DNA of 64,000 bases from Bacteroidales bacterium (GTDB lineage: Bacteria > Bacteroidota > Bacteroidia > Bacteroidales > UBA932): NCBI GenBank assembly GCA_024398105.1, contig JAKSJP010000011.1:1-64000 (forward strand). The letters are read 5' to 3'. A program made the position numbers and the translations under genes. The notes beneath the pieces are model-generated. The model searched no databases, was not told the origin of the DNA, and saw nothing but the letters and a program-made list of their open reading frames with translations. Shown here piece after piece: positions 7,806-16,362 of the stretch; the first letter of the stretch is position 1, and each line of letters begins with the position of its first letter.

Positions 7806-10800
7806 TTAGCTGCCAAGCTGCGAGAGGATTTCCTTTATGGCGGCGTCGAGCTGTGGGTCCTTGCCCTCGAGGCGGTCCTTGAAGGTGTTCCTGACGTAGA
7901 TGTCAGGGGTGACGCCGATGTGCTCGAGGTCCTCGCCGGTGATGCTGTAGCAGCCCCAGGCAGGGAGACGGCAGGTAGAGCCGTCGATCAGGCGGACAGA
8001 GGATGTGAAGATGATCCATCTGTAGGTCTCGGTGCCGACGAGCTTGGCTATGCCGAGGGTCTTGATGCCGTTGGAGGTGACCTCGGCGTCGGAGAGGCTG
8101 TGCTCGTTGACGAGGACGACGATTGGCTTGCCGGCAGGCACGACGTTAGGATGGGTGGTCCTTGGGAAGTCCCTGAACGACCACTGGAAGTGCTCCTGCT
8201 GGCGGAGGTAGTCGATGACCTCCTTGTGGACGTTTCCTCCGTTGTTGTAGCGGAGGTCGAGGATGAGCGCATCCTTGTCGCATGCGTAGGTGTTCATGTC
8301 AATGAGGAACTTGGTCAGGTCCTCGTCACCCATCGCCTGCATGTGGAGGTATGCCACCTTGCCGTCGGTCTTCTTCTCGACCATGGCACGTCTCTGGTCC
8401 TCCCACTCGGTGTACTCAAGGCTCTTGACAGCGGATGCTGTAGAGGTGTGGATCTTGACGTCGTTCTCCTTGCCGCCGCGGCTGAAGGTCAGCTTCACCT
8501 CGTCCTTCTGGACGCTGGTGCTGAAGTACTTCTCACGGTTGACAGAAGGGTCGACTCTCTGTCCGTCGACTGCCACGAGGACGTCGCCCTTGCGGATGTC
8601 GAGACCGTACTTGTCGGCAGGGGAGTCAGGGATGATCCTCTCGACCTTGTATGGGTTGCCGGCAGCGTAGACGATACCGGTAGCGAGAGTGCGCATCCTT
8701 GTCTCGGTCTTCTCCTCTACGCCTGTGGACGAGAATCCAAGGTGCGATGAGTTGAGCTCTCCGAGCATGTCGGCGAGGAGGGTGCGGAGGTTGTCACGGG
8801 TACGGACGTATGGAAGGAGCGATGCGTAGTAGTCGCGCACTGCGTTCCAGTCGGTACCATGGAAATTGACGTCGTAGTAGTTCTGGTCAAGGACCGCCCA
8901 GCACTCGTAGAACATCTGGCTGAACTCGTCGCCAAGGACCTTCTCTACGTTGCGTGAGACATTGATCTTGCTGGCGCTCAGGGAGTTCGGATCGATCTTG
9001 TAGATGGTGCCGCCGCTGATTGCGAAGAGGGCGTCCTTAGATGAGAAGAAGCTTCCGCCGGAGAACTCCTTTATCTGCTTAGGCTTAGCCTCAGGATCAG
9101 TGAGGTCGAGGGCGTAGGCGCCGCGCTGGCCGTTGCTGTATGAGCTGTAGAGGAGGAGCTCCTTGCCCTTCGATGCGAAGACGTAGAGTCCGCTCTGCGA
9201 TCCGTTCCTCTCGACCTGCACCATCCTGCGGAACACGTTGGTGAAGTCGATGGTGATGGAAGAATCCTTCTTCTCAACTTTCTTGTCCTTCTTTGCATCC
9301 TTATCATCGTCCTTCTTGTCCTCTTCGAAGAGCTTGTCGTACTTGTCTGACTTGAAGGCTGTGTCGTACTTCTGGAGCGGGAGCTTGCAGAGGAATGAGC
9401 CGCCGCCGCGAGGGAAGGTGGTCGCTGTAGGGTTGGCGAGGAGGTACATGTACTTTCCGTCAGGAGTGAAGACCATTCCGCCCTCCGAAGATGTCGAAGA
9501 GGTCAGGTTGGTGAGCTTCCTGTCCTTGAACGAGAAGACGTAGATCTCGCTCTCGAAGCGGTCCATAGCCTCGAAGGCGAGGTAGCTGTCGTCGGCCGAG
9601 AAGGCGATGTCGTAGGTCTGGTATGACCAGAACTCGGCGTCTGCGATCTTCTCGATGTTGTTCGATTCCATGTCGCAGAGCATCACGCTGTGGTTGCCGT
9701 CGATGAATGCGAGCTTGTCGCCCTTGCTGGACACCTTGAGGCCCTTGACATGGGCGTTCGGCGTGTAGACTGACCTTTCGGTCATCGAGCCGTCGCCTGC
9801 GATACGGTAGAGGTTGATATAACCATGGTTGGTTCTGGTGTAGTAGATCGTCTTGTTGTCGCTGCTCCACTCGACCTCGTTGACTCTCTCGTCGGAAGGG
9901 ACAGCGAGCTGGGTGAGGTACTCGGCCTTTGCGTCGGAAACATAGAGGCCGCCGCGGATGACGAGCGCGAACTTCTTGCCGTCAGGCGAGATGGCTGCGG
10001 CTGAAGGCTTCTGGTCGGCGAACGACCTGCGGACCTCGATTCCACCGGCAGCGACGGCGATCTCAGGTACCATGGTCTTTCCACTCCTGAGGTCGAGGAC
10101 GTTGATCTGATAGTCCTTGAGGAAGACGATTGCGGAGCCGCCGGCCGCGATCGATGGGTACTGGACAGACTTGTCGAAGGTGGTGAGCTGCTGAGGTTTG
10201 CCGCCCTTGACGTACTTGACGATGTTGGACTCCTGGTTGTACTCGTCGCTGACGTAGTAGATGTTGCCGGCCTTGTCGGCCATAGGCCATGCGTCCTTGC
10301 CGATGTAGTCCGTAAGTTCCGTATATGAACGGTTCTTAGGGTTCCATGACTTGATGTTCGGGTTGTGGTCGCCGACATATCTCTTACGGGTAGGGAAGCT
10401 GATGCTCTCCATGGACTCGTTGAAGAGGTACTCGCCGGTCCTAGGGTTCTCGACGAGGTTGACGATGGTGTTGAAGAAGCCCTCGAACATCACCTCAGGG
10501 GTGCCGCCTGCGACTGCGACCTTGTAGGTGGTCTTCCTGGCGCTGCCGCGGGTCGTCTCAAAGAAGACGAACTTCGAGTCAGCGGACCATGATACCGGAA
10601 CGTCGCCGGCTTCATGGTAGGTGAGCTGACGGGCCTGGCCGCCGCCTGTCGGAACGACATAGACGTCGTTGTTGCCCTGGATGTCGGAACAGAAGGCTAT
10701 CCACTTGCCGTCCGGCGACGGGACAGGGCTGTTCTCGTTGCCGCCGAGGGAGATGAAGGTGCTTGCAAGTCCGCCTGTGACAGGGACCGAGCAGATGTCT

Positions 10801-10931
10801 CCGTCGTAGGAGAAGTAGATCTTGCTTCCGTCAGGGGAAAGCGACGGATGCGACGCGAAGCGGATGGTCTCGGCCGACGCGATGGCGCCGGATGCGAGGA
10901 GTGCCGCTGCCGCAAGGATGATTCTTTTCAT
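7806..10931 (-). CDS. Tricorn-like S41 protease (beta-propeller, PDZ, S41)
   Basis: A 1041-residue exported protease. A signal peptide (ending AIASA) is followed by TolB/WD40-like propeller blades (repeated SPDGSKIYFS, SPDGKWIAF, SPDGKKFALV) over the first half. A Lys/Asp-rich linker follows around residues 530-560, then a helical tricorn core, a PDZ domain (SPADKYGLDIRKGDVLVAVDG) and the S41 catalytic domain with NEHSLSDAEV (candidate nucleophile Ser near residue 947) and ETYRWIIFT. The length matches archaeal/bacterial tricorn proteases, which degrade peptides; here in the periplasm. Some 38 bp separate it from the anti-sigma gene before it, so read-through from the sigma operon is possible. 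It ends against two terminator hairpins. Confidence 0.9.
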   Translation of the reverse strand: MKRIILAAAALLASGAIASAETIRFASHPSLSPDGSKIYFSYDGDICSVPVTGGLASTFISLGGNENSPVPSPDGKWIAFCSDIQGNNDVYVVPTGGGQARQLTYHEAGDVPVSWSADSKFVFFETTRGSARKTTYKVAVAGGTPEVMFEGFFNTIVNLVENPRTGEYLFNESMESISFPTRKRYVGDHNPNIKSWNPKNRSYTELTDYIGKDAWPMADKAGNIYYVSDEYNQESNIVKYVKGGKPQQLTTFDKSVQYPSIAAGGSAIVFLKDYQINVLDLRSGKTMVPEIAVAAGGIEVRRSFADQKPSAAAISPDGKKFALVIRGGLYVSDAKAEYLTQLAVPSDERVNEVEWSSDNKTIYYTRTNHGYINLYRIAGDGSMTERSVYTPNAHVKGLKVSSKGDKLAFIDGNHSVMLCDMESNNIEKIADAEFWSYQTYDIAFSADDSYLAFEAMDRFESEIYVFSFKDRKLTNLTSSTSSEGGMVFTPDGKYMYLLANPTATTFPRGGGSFLCKLPLQKYDTAFKSDKYDKLFEEDKKDDDKDAKKDKKVEKKDSSITIDFTNVFRRMVQVERNGSQSGLYVFASKGKELLLYSSYSNGQRGAYALDLTDPEAKPKQIKEFSGGSFFSSKDALFAISGGTIYKIDPNSLSASKINVSRNVEKVLGDEFSQMFYECWAVLDQNYYDVNFHGTDWNAVRDYYASLLPYVRTRDNLRTLLADMLGELNSSHLGFSSTGVEEKTETRMRTLATGIVYAAGNPYKVERIIPDSPADKYGLDIRKGDVLVAVDGQRVDPSVNREKYFSTSVQKDEVKLTFSRGGKENDVKIHTSTASAVKSLEYTEWEDQRRAMVEKKTDGKVAYLHMQAMGDEDLTKFLIDMNTYACDKDALILDLRYNNGGNVHKEVIDYLRQQEHFQWSFRDFPRTTHPNVVPAGKPIVVLVNEHSLSDAEVTSNGIKTLGIAKLVGTETYRWIIFTSSVRLIDGSTCRLPAWGCYSITGEDLEHIGVTPDIYVRNTFKDRLEGKDPQLDAAIKEILSQLGS

Positions 10932-10969
10932 ATTGGAATGTGTTTTTTCTGCTGATTTGTATTAGGTAA

Positions 10970-11353
10970 CTATCTGTACTCCTTGATATCTCTGCTGAAT
11001 GAGTTGATGCTGAAGACCAGGCCGTAAGAGATGGCTACTATCATCAACGTTGACAGGACTTTTGCATTGCCAGGGAAGGTGATGCCGTGCCCTAAGTGGA
11101 CGATGCTCTCTATAATCTGCATGTCTGATGGGAGCAGAGGGAGTAGCAGCAATGCTGCAAGCATGCCAAGGGCTCCGGATGCGAAAGCCAGCACCAGGTT
11201 CATCCTGTAGCGACGTTTCTGCTCCTGTTGCACGCGCTTGAGATATTCCACTTTGTCAAGCTGCGCAAACAGCTGATCCAGAAACTGGTCGTTGTCGGAG
11301 AATTCGGTTATTGCGGCTGAGAACAGAGTCTCAAGTTCTTTGTCTTGTGTCAT
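10970..11353 (-). CDS. Putative anti-sigma factor, two membrane helices
   Basis: A 127-residue protein with a hydrophilic N-terminal region (about residues 1-48, ending in the basic QEQKRRYR) and two predicted membrane helices (about 50-73 and 98-117). It overlaps the 3' end of the ECF sigma factor gene by 4 bp (ATGA), the usual layout of a sigma factor and its membrane-bound antagonist. No zinc-binding anti-sigma motif (HxxxCxxC) is present, so the anti-sigma role rests on position and topology. Confidence 0.65.
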   Translation of the reverse strand: MTQDKELETLFSAAITEFSDNDQFLDQLFAQLDKVEYLKRVQQEQKRRYRMNLVLAFASGALGMLAALLLLPLLPSDMQIIESIVHLGHGITFPGNAKVLSTLMIVAISYGLVFSINSFSRDIKEYR

Positions 11354-11826
11354 AGCTTGATAAGTGATTTAAGTTTCTCCCTTCCTCGGGACATCTGTTT
11401 CTTGACGGCGTCTTCCGAGCTTTCCGTGATTGCGGCGATGTCTTTGACCGAATAGCCGCTGAGGTAGTAAAGGGTTATTGCAGATCTCTCTTTCGGCGGC
11501 AGGGTGGATAGGGCCATATACAACTGTTGGTGGGTGAAGCCGCTGTCTGCTGATTCCGCTGCCATTGTGCCTGAGGCTTCGTCTATGCTTGTTTGCGACT
11601 TCTGTGCGGCTATGTGGTTCAGGAACCTGTTGTGTGCAATCTTGAAGAGCCAGGATTTGAACTTGCCGTTGTCCGTGTATCGGTCTATGGCGAGGTATGC
11701 CTGCACCAGAGTTTCCTGCGCTATATCATCGGCATCGGCCATATTTCCGGCACACAGAGCCAGCAGAAAGCTTCTGAGGGCATTCTGCTGAGTCTTTACC
11801 TGTGATATGAATTGCTCGCGGGTCAC
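11350..11826 (-). CDS. ECF-family RNA polymerase sigma factor
   Basis: A 158-residue sigma-70 group 4 protein. Region 2 is seen in DADDIAQETLVQAYLAIDRY and FKSWLFKIAHNRFLNHI; region 4 in LSTLPPKERSAITLYYLSGYSVKDIAAITESSEDAVKKQMSRGREKLK. It directs RNA polymerase to a set of promoters in response to a signal, presumably relayed by the overlapping membrane protein downstream. It begins 2 bp after the gene before it, so the three genes are one operon. Confidence 0.9.
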   Translation of the reverse strand: MTREQFISQVKTQQNALRSFLLALCAGNMADADDIAQETLVQAYLAIDRYTDNGKFKSWLFKIAHNRFLNHIAAQKSQTSIDEASGTMAAESADSGFTHQQLYMALSTLPPKERSAITLYYLSGYSVKDIAAITESSEDAVKKQMSRGREKLKSLIKL

Positions 11827-11828
11827 GA

Positions 11829-12272
11829 TTATTCCTGAATCTTCTGTTTCTCCTCGGCCTCGATCTCTTTGGCAAGGAACTTCTTGCCTACGAAGAAACT
11901 TGCCACGAGTGCAATGCCTACGGCAAAGATTCCGCCACCCAATACGATTCCCACTATAGGATCATCCGTCCCGCCGATAATGTTAACAGCACCATAGATA
12001 CTTACGCCGATGACACCGATACCAGCTATCAGGCAGATAATACCCCAGAGGAGTTTGGTAAGAAGTTTTTCCTTGAGAAGTTTCTTCTTTGGAGAAAGCT
12101 TTTCAAGCCACTGCTCCACATCCATGTCCGGGTTCTTCTCCAGAACAGCCATCAGGATCTCCTGTCTTTTGTTTGTTTCGTTGATTTTCTTGCGTGTGCT
12201 GAACCATATTGACAGCAGAGGCAATATGGTTGAGACGCCAATAAGCCAAAAAAAGCCTAATACATCATCCAT
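11829..12272 (-). CDS. DUF6249-like membrane protein upstream of sigma factor
   Basis: A 147-residue protein with an N-terminal membrane helix (about residues 4-22), a cytoplasmic charged region (KKINETNKRQEILMAVLEK), then two more helices (about 74-95 and 105-127) and a charged tail. It fits the DUF6249 type of Bacteroidota proteins that precede ECF sigma genes; assignment from memory of pattern and context. It is the first gene of the DUF6249-sigma-anti-sigma operon. Its promoter lies about 65 bp upstream. Confidence 0.65.
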   Translation of the reverse strand: MDDVLGFFWLIGVSTILPLLSIWFSTRKKINETNKRQEILMAVLEKNPDMDVEQWLEKLSPKKKLLKEKLLTKLLWGIICLIAGIGVIGVSIYGAVNIIGGTDDPIVGIVLGGGIFAVGIALVASFFVGKKFLAKEIEAEEKQKIQE

Positions 12273-12303
12273 GATATTCGTCTATTTAATTGTTATACAT
12301 TCT

Positions 12304-12345
12304 GTTCTTTTTGAACATGTTCACGTATATAACAAGGCAAAGGTA
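12304..12345 (-). promoter_or_regulatory. Promoter of the sigma-factor operon with inverted repeats
   Basis: On the minus strand, TACCTTTG (12338-12345) matches the TAnnTTTG -7 element. Just downstream, in the expected leader, GAACATGTTC (12313-12322) is a perfect 10-bp palindrome that shares its GAAC with the stem GTTC-TTTTT-GAAC (12304-12316). The palindrome could be a repressor operator. Confidence 0.55.
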
Positions 12346-12365
12346 CAAAAGGTGACGTCAGTATA

Positions 12366-13193
12366 TTATTTTTTCAAGATTTTCCACAGAAAGAAGGCGG
12401 AAAGAATGGAGCCGAGGAGCAATGCGATGATTGATGCCTCAGGACCGAATGAGCCGCCGGTGATGATGTCCGGACCGGATAGTGAGGCTTTCAGGATTGA
12501 TTCCTCAATGTCTCCGCCCGATACGGCGAATCCGAAAACGTTTCCTTGAGTGAAGTTCCATGCCCAGTGGATGCCGATAGGAAACCATAACGAATTTGTG
12601 TATTTGTATGCCGCTCCGAGCAGGACTCCGGCTTCGATGGCGATTGCAACGGAACTCCAGATGCTTGCGCTCGGGTTGATCATGTGGGCAAAACCAAAGA
12701 TCAGGGCAGATATTCCCAAGGCCCGCCAAAGGCCGAACCTGTCGTCAATCATCCTGAATATGAGACCACGGAATATGACTTCCTCGCCGCAGGCTACCAG
12801 GAAATAGAAGCAAAGGTTAACGAGTATGTAGGTCCAATGCGGCGATGCAAAGTGAGCACTATAGCAACCTGTCGCATACAGAATACCAGCAACCACTACG
12901 AAGAACAGGAATCCTATCGATATGCCACAGAAGATATTCTTTCCGGCATACCTTGTCAACAAATCCCAACGCCATTGCTTTTCAAACAACTTGATCCACA
13001 GCGGAAAAATCGTAAGAATGACGGCTCCGGCAAAGAGCATTGCTGCACATTTCGCCGCAGACTGAGGAATACTCAACAGGCCCATCCCAAGACCATATAA
13101 TATGGCAAACAGTATGGAGCCGAGAATCAGTTCCAATATCCACTTCCATAAAGGAATGTTCTGCTTCGGTGTATTGATGTTGTCGTTATTCAT
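12366..13193 (-). CDS. CPBP-family intramembrane metalloprotease
   Basis: A 275-residue membrane protein with about eight hydrophobic helices. The CPBP (Abi/CAAX protease, PF02517) motifs are intact: EEVIFRG (motif 1, catalytic Glu pair and Arg), FGFAHM (motif 2, with His), and HWAWNFTQGN (motif 3, with His and Asn). Such enzymes cleave prenylated or small membrane peptides; in bacteria many are linked to bacteriocin self-immunity, but the substrate here is unknown. It lies between the sigma operon and a Fic gene on the same strand, in a stretch with lower GC and weaker codon bias than the flanks. Confidence 0.9.
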   Translation of the reverse strand: MNNDNINTPKQNIPLWKWILELILGSILFAILYGLGMGLLSIPQSAAKCAAMLFAGAVILTIFPLWIKLFEKQWRWDLLTRYAGKNIFCGISIGFLFFVVVAGILYATGCYSAHFASPHWTYILVNLCFYFLVACGEEVIFRGLIFRMIDDRFGLWRALGISALIFGFAHMINPSASIWSSVAIAIEAGVLLGAAYKYTNSLWFPIGIHWAWNFTQGNVFGFAVSGGDIEESILKASLSGPDIITGGSFGPEASIIALLLGSILSAFFLWKILKK

Positions 13194-13249
13194 ATTGAAC
13201 TTTTAGTAAAGGAATCTTTTTTGTTGTTTGGAGATGCGATACAAACTGT

Positions 13250-14263
13250 TTATGGTTTCAGATAGTACCCTCCAGTCTTGCTGCTTCCCCTATGTTCGAT
13301 CTTTTCAGAGAGACCGGCGATAGTCCTCTGCACGGTACGGAGAGGAATGTTCAGGTCTTCGGAGATTTTGACTGCCGAGCAGCCGGGATTGTTCTTGATG
13401 TACTCAAGAATCGTCTGTTCGCGACCAGAATGCGTCGCCTTCTTCTCCAGAGGATGAATATCATGCATTGCACGATTGGACAATACGTTATTACCTCCAT
13501 ACATCAGGTTGTCAAAGAAAGCTTCCAAATAACTCAGATCTGCTACAACGCCTTTCTTGAGATTGTTGTAGTTCGCTCTCACGAGTGCATTTCTAAAATA
13601 CCATGAATGGTTTTCGAACAGGTCATTGTCAACTTCAAAACCGAGAGATCGCAGGTACAGAATTGTAAACACTGCTGTTGTCCTTGTATTTCCCTCGCCA
13701 AAAGCATGAATCTGCCATAGGTATGCGACAAAATGGCTTATATGCTCAATGATGGCGGCTTTATCCAGTCCCCTGTATTTGAAAGAGCGTTCCATTCCAA
13801 AGTCGTAATCCAATGTAGCCGGAATGTCTGCTGCATTGCCGTAAATAACAGTGTCACCCGATAAGACCCATTCTTTTTTTGTGATATTATAGTCTCTTAT
13901 CTGTCCTGCAAATTTGAAGATGCCATCAAACAACTTTCGGTGTATTCCACAATAGAATGACGGTGTAAACGAGAAACCGCCCTCTGACAGGATTTTGGTA
14001 ATCCTCTGAGAAACAATATCGGCTTCCTCATTTCGCTCGCTTGACTCTTCTCTGAAATCTCTGGCTTTGTAGTATTCCCTCAAGTAATGTCCTGCCTCGT
14101 CTATCGTGATATCTCCTTCAATATGCTGTTTTGCAACACCTATGAGATAGTCCGATGTCTGCAAACCATCGACAGCCTGCAGACCGATAGCAGTCTTCCA
14201 TAACTGTGCTTTCTCGGCCTTTTGTGGCTCCGAAACCCTATCGTATTTGAGTCTTTCTTTCAT
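13250..14263 (-). CDS. Fic-domain AMPylase with C-terminal winged helix
   Basis: A 337-residue Fic protein. It would transfer AMP (or another nucleotide part) to a hydroxyl of a target protein. The catalytic motif HAFGEGNTRTT (His186) matches HxFx(D/E)GNxR, and the flap is KKEWVLSGDTVIYG. The N-terminal 60 residues (VDGLQTSDYLIGVAKQHIEG) look like the VbhA-type antitoxin segment fused in cis. The C-terminal 70 residues are a winged helix (ILEYIKNNPGCSAVKISEDL, IPLRTVQRTIAGL), so it can probably bind DNA. Three tandem 12-bp repeats overlie its promoter, suggesting autoregulation. GC is clearly lower than in neighbours, which suggests acquisition. Start is the only ATG before the VbhA-like region. 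Confidence 0.9.
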   Translation of the reverse strand: MKERLKYDRVSEPQKAEKAQLWKTAIGLQAVDGLQTSDYLIGVAKQHIEGDITIDEAGHYLREYYKARDFREESSERNEEADIVSQRITKILSEGGFSFTPSFYCGIHRKLFDGIFKFAGQIRDYNITKKEWVLSGDTVIYGNAADIPATLDYDFGMERSFKYRGLDKAAIIEHISHFVAYLWQIHAFGEGNTRTTAVFTILYLRSLGFEVDNDLFENHSWYFRNALVRANYNNLKKGVVADLSYLEAFFDNLMYGGNNVLSNRAMHDIHPLEKKATHSGREQTILEYIKNNPGCSAVKISEDLNIPLRTVQRTIAGLSEKIEHRGSSKTGGYYLKP

Positions 14264-14272
14264 AACTCAAAT

Positions 14273-14331
14273 TTACAGAAAAATTTTTACACCGCCAAAT
14301 ACACCGCCAGATACACCGCCAAATCTGTAAA
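14273..14331 (-). repeat. Three tandem 12-bp repeats at the Fic promoter, flanked by inverted repeats
   Basis: On the plus strand, ACACCGCCAAAT, ACACCGCCAGAT and ACACCGCCAAAT follow one another at 14289-14324. They are bracketed by TTTACAG (14273-14279) and CTGTAAA (14325-14331). On the Fic-coding strand each unit reads ATTTGGCGGTGT, and the proximal one contains TGTATTTG, one base off the TAnnTTTG promoter element, 26 bp before the Fic start codon. This is an operator-like array, possibly for the Fic protein's own winged helix. Confidence 0.7.
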
Positions 14332-14401
14332 TATTAGATCAATTATAGGAAATTCTGCGGGAAAGAGGAGGCTTGTGCAGCGGTATGGCACAAGCAGGGC
14401 A

Positions 14402-14409
14402 TATCTTTG
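14402..14409 (+). promoter_or_regulatory. Promoter -7 element, small ORF
   Basis: TATCTTTG, a perfect TAnnTTTG match, 23 bp before the ATG at 14433. Confidence 0.6.
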
Positions 14410-14432
14410 CCACGAACAAAACAATAAAGAGT

Positions 14433-14579
14433 ATGGAAAACAAGGACAAGACACTTAGGAGCGGCGAGGACAGCATGGTATGCGAGTTCGCGTTCTGGTT
14501 GGGGAAGAGGACTGACATCGACAAGCTCCGCGAGAGTTACCTGGAGACTTCGGAGGAGGTCGGCTGCTTCTCGTTCTGA
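14433..14579 (+). CDS. 48-residue protein of unknown function
   Basis: A short reading frame with its own TAnnTTTG promoter and GC-rich codon use like the surrounding chromosome. The product is hydrophilic at both ends (MENKDKTLRSGED) with one aromatic stretch (CEFAFWLGKR) and a C-terminal ESYLETSEEVGCFSF. It has no signal peptide or membrane helix. I do not recognise it; such small proteins may be regulators. The next gene's promoter begins 8 bp after its stop. Confidence 0.5.
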   Translation: MENKDKTLRSGEDSMVCEFAFWLGKRTDIDKLRESYLETSEEVGCFSF

Positions 14580-14587
14580 TTTTTTGC

Positions 14588-14595
14588 TATCTTTG
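14588..14595 (+). promoter_or_regulatory. Promoter -7 element
   Basis: TATCTTTG with 16 nt to the ATG at 14612; the same eight bases as the promoter 186 bp upstream. Confidence 0.65.
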
Positions 14596-14611
14596 CCGCA
14601 AATCAATCAGA

Positions 14612-15604
14612 ATGACCTGGGAAGAAAGGAAATACTGCAGAGAGGCGGCACTCGCCGAGCTCAGATCGACCGGAAAGGAAGGAATCGAGGACCTCATCAG
14701 GAAGCTTGACGAGGCCGGTTTCTTCACGTCCGGCTGCAAGGGACACGACGAGGCCGAAGGCGGCGCCGTGAGCCACGCCCTCTGGACCCTTCATTTCGCC
14801 AGGGAGATCGTCCGCAGGAAGGCCGGCGAGACCAGGAAAGATGCGGCCGGAGAGGCCGAAAGCGAGGCACCGGCAATGGTCCCGGATGCCGGACTGATCA
14901 TGGCAACTCTCGGTCAGGGCACCTCCGAAGGACCGGCAGACGGTATTTCCGAGGCCTGCAAGGCTGTCATCGACGAGGCGGAGGAGATGGCTGTGGCGTT
15001 CTGCGACTGCATCCCGTTCGGGACAAAGCCGTTCGAGGTGGCGGAGCCGGAGGATATGGACGAATGGATAGACTGCGTGCTCGACAGCGACGACCACAGG
15101 CTGTGGACCGGAGGGGACGACGAGTTCTATGAGTCGATCGAGAACAGCTCTAGCTTCCCGTGCCATCTGGTGATGACGCTGACGGTCCGAGGCAAGGACG
15201 GCGGAACGGCAGACCTTAGCGAAGACGAATGCGACGTGGCGATTCTCAGCGACGACATCGGCGGCTACACCCTTATGCTCCTCTCGTCCGAGGACGGGGA
15301 GGACGCACTGTTCCGCAGCGACAGGAGGGTGTTCGCCTACACAGGGATGGTCTTCTACATCACTCGTTATCCCCAGTACAGGTCCTCGTACGTGGCTCTG
15401 CGCAACGCGAAGGCCAAGTGGGGTCTGGTAGCCCTGCGCGACGACAGGAAGCGGCGCAGCGGGCACCTGCTGGCCGAGGAGAAGGTCGTGGACTTCGTGA
15501 ACAGGAGTCCGGGGAAGGCGGCATGGTCGCTCAGAAGCAGGAACGGAGGTACCATAGGCATAACCCATCCTGACTTCTATACGAAGATTTCGGTCGGAAT
15601 TTGA
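14612..15604 (+). CDS. Degenerate HD-domain-like protein
   Basis: A 330-residue cytoplasmic protein. Residues about 30-65 (GFFTSGCKGHDEAEGGAVSHALWTLHFA written in two parts: GFFTSGCKGHDEAEGG, AVSHALWTLHFA) match the first helices of small Bacteroidota HD-superfamily hydrolases, which read FFTAPAS..YHG..EGGLxxHS. The expected following HD metal pair (LLHD) is missing: the segment reads PDAGLIMATLG. So metal-dependent phosphohydrolase activity is doubtful. The C-terminal half ends in short basic/aromatic segments and is not recognised. The codon use is typical of this chromosome, and it is preceded by its own promoter. Assignment to HD is tentative. Confidence 0.55.
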   Translation: MTWEERKYCREAALAELRSTGKEGIEDLIRKLDEAGFFTSGCKGHDEAEGGAVSHALWTLHFAREIVRRKAGETRKDAAGEAESEAPAMVPDAGLIMATLGQGTSEGPADGISEACKAVIDEAEEMAVAFCDCIPFGTKPFEVAEPEDMDEWIDCVLDSDDHRLWTGGDDEFYESIENSSSFPCHLVMTLTVRGKDGGTADLSEDECDVAILSDDIGGYTLMLLSSEDGEDALFRSDRRVFAYTGMVFYITRYPQYRSSYVALRNAKAKWGLVALRDDRKRRSGHLLAEEKVVDFVNRSPGKAAWSLRSRNGGTIGITHPDFYTKISVGI

Positions 15605-15624
15605 ACAATTCAATAAAACAATAA

Positions 15625-16362
15625 ATGAAAAGGATTCTCACTGCTCTTGCAGCCACGATGGTGGTTGCCTGCGCGACAAACGGAAACAAGAACGAAGAAA
15701 TGGCACAGAATGACACAACTGACGTGGTAGCGGCAGTCCTTAAGGACGGCAAGGCGCTCACCCCTGCGGATTTCGTCTGGACACGCGAGCCTCAGAGCTT
15801 CGCATTCATCGGCGATACCGTCGAGATCGTGACCAAGCCGGGCACAGACCTCTGGCAGCGTACCTACTACCACTTCCGCAATGACAACGCCCCTGCGCTC
15901 CAGATCAGCACGAAGGAGCAGTTCTTCAGCTTCGTGGTCAGGACCGACTTCGAGGAGAGCCATCACCGCTTCGACCAGTGCGGAGTCGTCATGTACCTCG
16001 ACAGCGACAACTGGCTCAAGGGCAGCATCGAATATGAGAACGAGGAGTTCCAGCACCTCGGCAGCGTGGCGACTAACAACGGATACAGCGACTGGGCCAC
16101 CACGGCGATCCCTGCCGACGTAAAGAGCATGTGGTACCGCCTCTCGCGCCGTCAGGACGACTTCTGCATCGAATGTTCTACTGATGGAATCCAGTGGAGC
16201 CAGATGCGTGTATGCCATATGTATGCAGCTCAGGACGAGATCCGTTTCGGAATATATGCATGCTCTCCTGAGGAGTCGTCGTTCAAGGCTGTCTTCACTG
16301 ACATGAAGGTGACCGAGTGCATGTGGAAGGCCCACGACGGCCAGCAGCCAGACAAGGAATAG
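15625..16362 (+). CDS. DUF1349 (concanavalin-A-like) lipoprotein
   Basis: A 245-residue lipoprotein; the lipobox is MVVAC (Cys16). The body is a DUF1349-type jelly roll of the concanavalin A-like fold: GTDLWQRTYYHFRNDNAP, a QCGVVMYLDSDNWLKGSIEYE segment of which the first 20 residues are the family core, and FGIYACSPEESSF near the end. Members of this family bind or act on carbohydrate and are often beside glycoside hydrolases; here a beta-glucuronidase-like GH2 gene converges on it directly (stop at 16362, other stop at 16363). It begins 20 bp after the HD-like gene, perhaps in the same transcript. Confidence 0.8.
   Translation: MKRILTALAATMVVACATNGNKNEEMAQNDTTDVVAAVLKDGKALTPADFVWTREPQSFAFIGDTVEIVTKPGTDLWQRTYYHFRNDNAPALQISTKEQFFSFVVRTDFEESHHRFDQCGVVMYLDSDNWLKGSIEYENEEFQHLGSVATNNGYSDWATTAIPADVKSMWYRLSRRQDDFCIECSTDGIQWSQMRVCHMYAAQDEIRFGIYACSPEESSFKAVFTDMKVTECMWKAHDGQQPDKE

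Noticed and set aside
7791-8750. A 319-codon plus-strand frame inside the S41 protease
   Set aside because: It lies entirely opposite the conserved PDZ and catalytic domain of the protease and has no recognisable domain.
13250-14263. Toxin-antitoxin pair with separate antitoxin gene
   Set aside because: No small gene overlaps the Fic gene; the VbhA-like segment is fused within the protein.
14289-14324. CRISPR array
   Set aside because: The three 12-bp units are directly adjacent without spacers, and no cas gene is present.
14603-15613. A 336-codon minus-strand frame covering the HD-like gene
   Set aside because: The plus frame has a consensus promoter and HD-like motif; the minus frame shows the low-complexity composition of an antisense shadow.
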